Positions 30,404-35,587 of a stretch of 35,587 nt of DNA are shown piece after piece. This DNA comes from CAKPSH01 sp964634355 (GTDB taxonomy: Bacteria; Bacillota; Clostridia; TANB77; CAG-508): positions 1 to 35,587 of the forward strand of contig CAZWIF010000005.1 in the NCBI GenBank assembly GCA_964634355.1. Reading direction: 5' to 3'. The notes under the pieces were generated by a model, which searched no databases, was not told the origin of the DNA, and was given only the letters and a program-made list of their open reading frames with translations. The position numbers and the translations under genes are program-made. Position 1 is the stretch's first letter, and each line of letters starts with the position of its first letter.

Positions 30404-32127
30404 TATACTGCCACCTCCTCATTTTGAGCGTTCTGTGCAATTTGTTGTTGTGCCATTGCTATTTGACTTGCTTGTCCATTTGCGTCACTATTAATAAATT
30501 GACTTGCTCTTTGTTTTAGTATTTGTGCTTGTGCGTTTATTTGAGCTATTTTTTGTTGCTCCTCTTCTTCTTGTTCTATAATATCTAATAATTTCTGTTT
30601 CGGCATTACACTATCATCTGACAGTGCATTTACATATGCCTTTAATTGTGGCAACATCTCAGCATTAAAATAACCTGCTTTTAATAAGTTTTCTAATGAT
30701 AACTCCTGTGCATATTTATCAAATGCTGACTTTGGCGTAATATCTATTTTTACATCTGCTTGTAGTTTTTCCATTACTGTAGGTGGTATTGTTACTAATT
30801 GCGTATATTCTTTATTACTTTGTGGATCTGTAACTACCTCTTCTAATGTCATTCCTTTGGGTGTATATACTATCCACATGTCTATCCATATTCTTGCTAA
30901 ATCCTCTATAAATGTCTTTAATCCACTTAATTGTTTGACTAATGGTTGCTGTGAAGCTTGTTGTACCGCTAAAATAGCTTTTCCTGATGCTTTTTCTGGA
31001 TCTATGTTACCCGTAGCTATATCTGATGCATTCTTTAATTCTCTTGTTATCGTTATTAGATTTGTTATTAACGTTTGGACATCTCCACTCATTTGTGCAG
31101 GTTGTATATTTCCAAAGATTTTACTTACATCCTCTACTGTTGTCCCATTTTTAGTCTTTATTATTCCACCTATCTGATTTACTGCACTTGGATTCTGTAT
31201 TTTATCCATATTTACTACTTTTTGAGGGTATGAACTTTGTTTTACTGACAATAACATACGTGCTAATGTTTTATTTAGCTCTATTTGATTAGGTATTAAA
31301 TATCTTACTTCTCCCTCGCCTCTACTACTACCTTTTTTTTGCTTCCAGTTAAAATGTGCTATTGGATACAGTGTTAATCCTGTATCTGTGTCTTCTTTTA
31401 TTTCTACATATTTTACCGATTTTGCAAAATGTACCGTGCCTTTTTCTTTCCACATCTTTGTTATTACTGTACACATATTTTCTTTTTCATATTTTGCTGC
31501 TTCTCCTGCTTGTTCAAAATTATCATTATCTACTCCAATAAGTTTTATTTTTTCTTCACTTATTTTTTCCTCTTTTGCCATTTGTTCAACATTTATTAGT
31601 GGTATTCTTTGTTTGATTATTATATATGGCTGGCTTTGTATTTCTGGACTATTTTCATTTCCATACTGAACATCATTTTTATTTAAGACTTCATTTTCTG
31701 GCATTTGCTGCTTTTCGTTATAATTTACGTAGATTATAGCTTCATCATTTATGGCTGCATCGTCTGAAGCCTCTCTTATTTTTAAATCTAAGCTGTCTTT
31801 TTCCCATACTTTCGCAGCTTTTTTATTTAATAGTTCGCATGTCTTTTCCGCTGTCTTTCTGAATTCTCTATTCTCAAAATTCTCACTAGAATAGTTTATT
31901 CCCCATAGGTTATTATTTATCGTACTTGTCTTATAATTTACTATTGTTTCAATAAAGTTGAATTGTGCCTGTTCTATTCCATCTATTTTTGCACCCTCCC
32001 ACTGATTTCCACTATAAAACCTATAATTTCTATCTGTATCAGTAAATATGTTCATCATACGCATATAGTTTCTACCACGTTCGTACAATTGCCATATATC
32101 TGTTTGTTTTAATTCCTTTAAATCCAA
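30403..32127 (-). CDS. Portal protein, TTG start
   Basis: 574 residues. The start is TTG at 32127, 6 bases after AGGAGGTGTAAGAG. The protein has DTDRNYRFYSGNQWEGAKID and FNFIETIVNYKTSTINNNLW near the N-terminus. The central body has YPIAHFNWKQKKGSSRGEGE and VRYLIPNQIELNKTLARMLL, and the C-terminal region has NASDIATGNIDPEKASGKAI, all typical of the portal wing/crown architecture. The C-terminal coil is Gln/Ala-rich (QQKIAQINAQAQILKQRASQ), like P22 portal barrels. It forms the dodecameric DNA gate used by the terminase. Confidence 0.85.
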   Translation of the reverse strand: MDLKELKQTDIWQLYERGRNYMRMMNIFTDTDRNYRFYSGNQWEGAKIDGIEQAQFNFIETIVNYKTSTINNNLWGINYSSENFENREFRKTAEKTCELLNKKAAKVWEKDSLDLKIREASDDAAINDEAIIYVNYNEKQQMPENEVLNKNDVQYGNENSPEIQSQPYIIIKQRIPLINVEQMAKEEKISEEKIKLIGVDNDNFEQAGEAAKYEKENMCTVITKMWKEKGTVHFAKSVKYVEIKEDTDTGLTLYPIAHFNWKQKKGSSRGEGEVRYLIPNQIELNKTLARMLLSVKQSSYPQKVVNMDKIQNPSAVNQIGGIIKTKNGTTVEDVSKIFGNIQPAQMSGDVQTLITNLITITRELKNASDIATGNIDPEKASGKAILAVQQASQQPLVKQLSGLKTFIEDLARIWIDMWIVYTPKGMTLEEVVTDPQSNKEYTQLVTIPPTVMEKLQADVKIDITPKSAFDKYAQELSLENLLKAGYFNAEMLPQLKAYVNALSDDSVMPKQKLLDIIEQEEEEQQKIAQINAQAQILKQRASQFINSDANGQASQIAMAQQQIAQNAQNEEVAV

Positions 32128-32139
32128 CTCTTACACCTC

Positions 32140-32397
32140 CTATTGTGGTATGTCTTTTTGATTGTTTGATGTCCCATCATAGTTGTCTATATTTTGCATA
32201 ACAATATCCAATCTTTCTTGCTCTTTTTTTACTTCTAGTTTTTCTTTGTGTTCTTTATATGCTTTCATTGGGTTGGGCAATTTTATTTCTTTGTCTGCTA
32301 TTTGTCCCCCTCTTCCTAAAATTGCCCCCATATAAAAAGATAACAAACTTATAATACCTGTCGACAATACTAATAATATTTCTGTTACCCCTAACAT
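32140..32397 (-). CDS. Small membrane protein between terminase and portal
   Basis: 85 residues; the ATG at 32397 follows AAAGGAGGTGTAATAA, which directly follows the +1-shifted terminase stop (32414-32412). One transmembrane helix (ILLVLSTGIISLLSFYMGAI, residues 7-26) is followed by a charged tail (MKAYKEHKEKLEVKKEQERL). Small membrane proteins here are seen in several Bacillota phages; function unknown. Confidence 0.6.
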   Translation of the reverse strand: MLGVTEILLVLSTGIISLLSFYMGAILGRGGQIADKEIKLPNPMKAYKEHKEKLEVKKEQERLDIVMQNIDNYDGTSNNQKDIPQ

Positions 32398-32411
32398 TTA
32401 TTACACCTCCT

Positions 32412-33880
32412 TTATATTACTGTTATTTCCTCTCCATAATCATTCTTTACTGGCTTTTCTACATTGAAGCTAAACTTCTTCTCGCTTACAATTGGCTCTA
32501 TTGTAAATGTTACTTGTGACTTTGCTGCATATGCTATAGCCAATCCCATCATTTGGTCATCATGCCCGTCCGTTCTGGAGCTTCTATTCTTCCCTTTTCA
32601 TTTCTTACTATTGTTAGCAATTCCTCCAGTGTATCTTCATCATTTAACAAATATACATAGTCTCTCACAATTTGTATTAAGTTAGATATTACTGTTGGTC
32701 TTGTTAACATTGTTGTCTTAAATCCGAAACGTTTCTCTGTTGCCCCTGTATATGTGTCCTGCTTTTCCCTTATATACTGATTTGTATAGCCTAACCTTTG
32801 TAATTCCATTATAGGGTAACTATCAAAGTTCGCTTCTATTGCTATTAATGCTGGCTCTTTTTTCCCATCTATATCTGTACTTCCATAATACCAGCCTAAA
32901 CAATACATTTGTTTTGCATACAAATCTGCATCGAATTGATTTTTCATTACTGCTACTTGTTCGCCTGTTTTAGCGTCTAGTACGTGTCCTGTAAAATAAT
33001 CGCTTCCTTCTCCAGCTGTATCTCCACCTATGCAATACTTCGTTTGTTTTGGTACATTTGGTACTTTGTATATTTTTATATATCCATTTATATCATTTAC
33101 CCATTGAATATTTGTTATTTTTAGTCCATCATATTTGTATGTAAAATATCCTGTTTTTAATGGCCTAGGTATTACTTGTAACCTTGCATTTATTGCTCTT
33201 GCGTCAAATACTGTCTTTCCAAGTACTCCCCACTGACCTAAACAATATACGTTATAGTAATATTCATCTATATCTTTAAATGCCTCCAGGTTCTGTTTAT
33301 CATCTTCCGTTAGGAACTTATTGTCTTTGTATGTGCTATGGCATACTGTAGCTAGTCCACTATCTATAAAATGTCTTTTTATCCAATGATTAACATTGAT
33401 TGGATTGAAGCTTAACACCATTTGTTTTTTAGATGTTCCTCCTCTTAAACGCACTTTTAATTGGTTTATATCTGCTTCTTGTGTTTCTGTCGCTTCTTCT
33501 ACCCATATATCTGTAAGCTCTCCATTTTCAAATGTCGTCGATTTTATCTTCTCAACATCATCTAACCCTCTAAAAATTACTTCATTTCTATTATGACATT
33601 TTATTCTTAAATCTGTTACATCAAATAATCCTCCTACTTTCCATTCTCTAATTACTTGCTTGAACAATGCAAATGTACTATCTCTATTTGTATTTCCTGT
33701 CTGTCTTACTACTAATAAGTTCATTTTTTGTTTTAATAATTTGTAAACATACCTTTGAACTACATAGTAAGATTTTCCACTTGAACCTCCTCCATAAAAT
33801 AACAAGTACCTATCCTTATTGTCTAAATAAGGTATGTACTTGTTATTGAATACTTTTTTGCTTATTTTAACATTAATCAT
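32412..33880 (-). CDS. terL: Terminase large subunit (two consecutive CGG +1 shifts)
   Basis: It powers DNA packaging and cuts concatemers. The ATG at 33880 overlaps the small-subunit end by 8 bases. Walker A is GGGSSGKS (residues 30-37), Walker B LTDIWVEEAT, and a coupling motif is LSFNPINVNHWIK. The nuclease domain has CIGGDTAGEGSDYF and IAIEANFDSYP. Straight reading ends ERTGMMTK and lacks the last nuclease motif. Codon 437 is CGG (32572-32570); skipping its C makes the next codon again CGG (32568-32566). Skipping that C too gives E-G-G-H-D-D-Q-M-M-G-L-A-I-A-Y, the canonical third acidic motif, and a 488-residue protein whose stop abuts the ribosome site of the next gene. Confidence 0.92.
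32565..32572 (-). other. CGGA CGGG: two adjacent +1 shift sites in terL
   Basis: The context is GAA CGG ACG GGC ATG. Two consecutive four-base steps are read as Gly-Gly and restore HDD. One step alone gives a stop after two codons. Confidence 0.88.
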
Positions 33881-34310
33881 CTAATGTTACCTTTATCTCT
33901 GTATTTACATTTGCATTTACATCTTGTTTTTCTTTCCAGTTTTCAAAGTTATTTGACAAGCTGAATATTGCTCCTTTACTTCCATTTTTATCAAAAAGTC
34001 TCTCTTCTGCATATATTTCGCACTTTCTTTTCGCGCGCGTTATCGTGTCAAAAAACTCCTCTTCTTTACTATAGTTTAATAAACTTTGTCTACTCATATC
34101 TAATGCATCTGCTAATCCTGTTACTGTAAACGGGCGATATTGCTCTTTTAGTATTTCTCCTTTATAATTTTTTACTGTTTTACATTTTCCGTTTACTATT
34201 TTTGTTATTGGTCTATAGCAACTTTCAAAATATTCATCTATCTTTTCCTGCATTTCTTCTGCTGTTTTGTATTTTTGTGGTCTTCCACCTGCATGCTTCT
34301 CTTGTTCCAT
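33873..34310 (-). CDS. terS: Terminase small subunit, P22 gp3-like
   Basis: 145 residues; the ATG at 34310 follows GGGGAGGAAAAGGAT. It starts MEQEKHAGGRPQKYKTAEEM, and the helix-turn-helix FTVTGLADALDMSRQSLLNY is typical of small terminases that recognise pac/cos. The C-terminal part (AEERLFDKNGSKGAIFSLSN) is the conserved NxxG/A-IFxLxN region of the P22 gp3/DUF-type family, followed by a short acidic tail that contacts the large subunit. It overlaps terL. Confidence 0.88.
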   Translation of the reverse strand: MEQEKHAGGRPQKYKTAEEMQEKIDEYFESCYRPITKIVNGKCKTVKNYKGEILKEQYRPFTVTGLADALDMSRQSLLNYSKEEEFFDTITRAKRKCEIYAEERLFDKNGSKGAIFSLSNNFENWKEKQDVNANVNTEIKVTLDD

Positions 34311-34324
34311 ATCCTTTTCCTCCC

Positions 34325-34459
34325 CTATTTTTTAGTGTTTTGTTTCACCTTACGTTCTATACATTTCTGCTCTTTACATTTCTGTCGCTTTCTCTTCTTG
34401 TATATTTGTTCTTTTTTATAGTCTTGTATTATACTGTCTGCTATATAACTTCTTCTCAT
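34325..34459 (-). CDS. Small basic protein, 44 residues
   Basis: The ATG at 34459 follows AGAGGTGTATGCAT. MRRSYIADSIIQDYKKEQIY is followed by a Lys/Arg tail (KKRKRQKCKEQKCIERK). It is first in the packaging operon, just after an attenuator hairpin. A DNA- or RNA-binding peptide is plausible from charge alone; no domain is recognised. An upstream in-frame ATG at 34576 lacks a ribosome site. Confidence 0.5.
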   Translation of the reverse strand: MRRSYIADSIIQDYKKEQIYKKRKRQKCKEQKCIERKVKQNTKK

Positions 34460-34483
34460 ATGCATACACCTCTTTTGTATAAT

Positions 34484-34515
34484 AAAAAAGCAAACATTAA
34501 AATAACGTCTGCTTT
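34484..34515 (-). terminator. Attenuator-like Rho-independent terminator in the late leader
   Basis: Minus strand AAAGCAGAC (34515-34507) pairs with GTTTGCTTT (to 34487) and runs into six Ts (34489-34484). It lies between the late promoter (34602-34630) and the first gene (34459). An upstream AGCAA/TTGCT stem could compete. Confidence 0.65.
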
Positions 34516-34601
34516 CTTGATATACTCTTATTAGCAAATACTTGCTGTAGTTTTGGGCTTGTCCGCTTCCGAACAACTACTTTCTTACTTACTAACATTT
34601 T

Positions 34602-34630
34602 ATCATATTAAAACCGTACAAAACGTACAA
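34602..34630 (-). promoter_or_regulatory. Late-operon promoter with direct-repeat activator site
   Basis: Minus strand TTGTAC (34630-34625), 17 bases, TATGAT (34607-34602). The -35 is part of a tandem TTGTACGTTTTGTACG repeat that could bind the ArpU-like regulator encoded just upstream. Confidence 0.6.
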
Positions 34631-34632
34631 AT

Positions 34633-35052
34633 TTAATTTTTTTCTAAAAATCTTTTTAATTTTATTCTTGCTTTTTCTTCCGAACTATATCCCATTAAAA
34701 ACATTATCTGAATCCAGGTTTTATTGTCATTATATCTATATCTTATTATTTCTCTTATATCTGCTTCTTCAACATAATTTAATTCATATTCTAGTTGCAC
34801 TTTTAATTTTTCTAGCTTATGAATTTTATTTTTAATTAACTTTCTATATTTATTTTTTAAATGTCTATTCCTTGGCATTCCTATCCCTTGTATGGTAAAA
34901 TTGTGTTTTATGTATGGATAACTTGTGCTACTTCCCTGTACACTGTCTGTTACTACTGTATTTTCTTTTCTTTCTATTTTTTCTAATCTTTCTTTTAATC
35001 TTTCTAGTTCTTTACTTGTATTTTCTATGCTATTCAGGAATTCTTTTGTCAT
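34633..35052 (-). CDS. ArpU-like late transcription regulator (sigma-70 region 4-like)
   Basis: 139 residues; the ATG at 35052 follows ATAAGGAGGTACTT. The N-terminal coiled coil (ENTSKELERLKERLEKIERK) is followed by a GMPRNRHLKNKY segment and a C-terminal helix-turn-helix (EADIREIIRYRYNDNKTWIQ, then IMFLMGYSSEEKARIKLKRF). This is the layout of ArpU/DUF1492-type proteins that switch on late genes. It is encoded immediately upstream of the packaging promoter with TTGTACG repeats, its likely target. Confidence 0.75.
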   Translation of the reverse strand: MTKEFLNSIENTSKELERLKERLEKIERKENTVVTDSVQGSSTSYPYIKHNFTIQGIGMPRNRHLKNKYRKLIKNKIHKLEKLKVQLEYELNYVEEADIREIIRYRYNDNKTWIQIMFLMGYSSEEKARIKLKRFLEKN

Positions 35053-35077
35053 AAGTACCTCCTTATAAAATAATTTA

Positions 35078-35276
35078 TTATTTTTGCTTTCCGCTTCGAA
35101 ATTCCTCTTTTTAATGCTTTATAGCACTTGTTGCATAAATCATATCTCTTTTTTATGTTTTGATTATTTATTGATGTATATATTGCTACTTTTTCTTTTA
35201 ACGTAATTTCTCTTTTACATCTGTCACACATATATATGCTTTTTGTTTTATCTCTTACATTTGTACTTATTAACAT
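35078..35276 (-). CDS. Small zinc-ribbon protein (probable CGG +1 shift at the C-terminus)
   Basis: The ATG at 35276 follows GGAGAGGTACAA. Two CxxC pairs, MCDRCKRE (17-20) and LCNKCYKAL (48-51), form a zinc ribbon. At codon 62 (CGG, 35093-35091) straight reading continues KAKIINYFIRRYL, translating the next gene's AGGAGG site, and stops at 35049 overlapping it. Skipping the C gives GISKGKQK and TAA (35080-35078), 65 residues, leaving the next ribosome site untranslated. The rule seen in six other genes favours the short form, but no strong homology decides it. Confidence 0.6.
35090..35093 (-). other. CGGA, probable +1 site in the zinc-ribbon gene
   Basis: The context is AAG CGG AAA; the ninth in-frame CGG. 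C-GGA read as Gly leads to a stop before the next ribosome site. Confidence 0.5.
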
Positions 35277-35433
35277 TTGTACCTCTCCGTTTCTTTTACT
35301 AATCCTAAGTCGTGTTTACTAAAACATTCTTTATAACCGTACAACATATCTTTATATAAAAAATTTTTTTATTTACTTGCTTTTCGAATATGTATTCATG
35401 ATTATTTTTACTAATTACACGCGGTATTCTCAT
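35270..35433 (-). CDS. Small conserved phage protein, frame broken at an A7T6 run
   Basis: The ATG at 35433 follows AGGAGGGG. It begins MRIPRVISKNNHEYIFEKQV, a common small Bacillota phage protein that normally continues LYKDMLYGYKECF...DLGLVKE. Here the zero frame ends at TAG 35307-35305. The second half (NFLYKDMLYGYKECFSKHDL) is intact in the -1 frame, the switch point being a run of 7 A and 6 T (35376-35358 region). Either an indel, polymerase slippage, or -1 ribosomal slippage on AAAAAAA would restore it. This differs from the CGG events. The combined product would have about 54 residues and overlap the zinc-ribbon start. Confidence 0.55.
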
Positions 35434-35459
35434 GTCATAAGCCCCTCCTGAATTTATTT

Positions 35460-35587
35460 TTAATCATTTATTTTCTTTTCTTTTTCTGCAATAAAATTTT
35501 CAATATTTGAAGTTACAAAGCCTTTCGGTTTCTTTGGCATACCATCTAAATTAGCACTTTTACAGTCTAATATTTCATTTTCTAATT
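35460..35587 (-). CDS. C-terminal part of an unidentified protein
   Basis: Only the last 41 or so residues are visible: LENEILDCKSANLDGMPKKP followed by GFVTSNIENFIAEKEKKIND. The DCKSxNLDGMPK phrase resembles the N-terminal halves of ArpU/DUF1492-like regulators, but the protein ends soon after. I cannot assign it. The following gap to the next ATG (35459-35434) holds that gene's ribosome site. Confidence 0.45.
   Translation of the reverse strand, partial: LENEILDCKSANLDGMPKKPKGFVTSNIENFIAEKEKKIND

Noticed and set aside
1248..35093. The frameshifts are sequencing or assembly errors
   Set aside because: All eight clear events add a C exactly at a codon boundary before GGN, on either strand according to gene direction, outside homopolymers. 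A random or chemistry-driven error would not follow the reading register. Read-level data would settle it.

Overview
The window is a low-GC (roughly 30% by eye) temperate phage genome of a Bacillota host, most likely a Clostridia-type gut bacterium. Supports are the AT-rich codon use, AGGAGG ribosome sites, a phage protein built on the Spo0A DNA-binding domain, a DUF3800 gene with its own structured RNA, and P22-type morphogenesis genes. The integrase lies convergently next to the lysin with no bacterial genes between them. In an integrated prophage that junction would be split by the chromosome, so this looks like the circular or virion form. Both window edges cut through genes on the minus strand.

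Layout. 1-4127 (minus): early/replication genes: DUF7666-type repeat protein (partial), DnaB helicase, replication initiator with iteron-like repeats in its gene, Spo0A-C-like regulator, HNH/Orf-like protein, small membrane proteins. 4215-10362 (mostly plus): lysogeny module: Cro/CI-type switch with four copies of one operator, LexA-like S24 repressor, DUF3800 protein plus ncRNA, a candidate sRNA, a large serine recombinase, a ribbon-helix-helix protein, an unknown gene and a tyrosine integrase. 10470-17749 (minus): C39-type lysin, holin-like protein, tail fibre and receptor-binding genes. 17809-34310 (minus): 2313-residue polyvalent/ejected protein, coiled-coil virion protein, tail hub, adaptors, coat, scaffold, portal, terminase. 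There is no tape-measure or tail-tube gene, so a short-tailed (podovirus) particle is likely. 34325-35587 (minus): late regulator and small genes, with a promoter and attenuator leading into the packaging genes.

Main discovery. Six key genes (DnaB, CI-like repressor, DUF3800, tyrosine integrase, lysin, large terminase) look broken by frameshifts, but every break is the same event. An in-frame CGG codon is followed by a return to the homologous protein if exactly one base, the C, is skipped so that the next codon is GGN (Gly). This happens eight times, twice back to back in the terminase (CGGA CGGG read as Gly-Gly at EGGHDD). A ninth in-frame CGG, in a small zinc-ribbon gene, fits the same rule. 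I checked the other genes by eye, including the 2313- and 713-residue ones, and found no in-frame CGG read as arginine. AGA, AGG, CGT, CGC and CGA are used normally. The simplest reading is that CGG is not an Arg codon here and that CGGN is decoded as a four-base glycine codon, or as a very efficient +1 shift at an unassigned CGG. The sites fall in catalytic or conserved motifs (Walker A of DnaB, GMR and GHS of the integrase, DESGDEG of DUF3800, the HDD nuclease motif of the terminase), so the phage life cycle would depend on this decoding.
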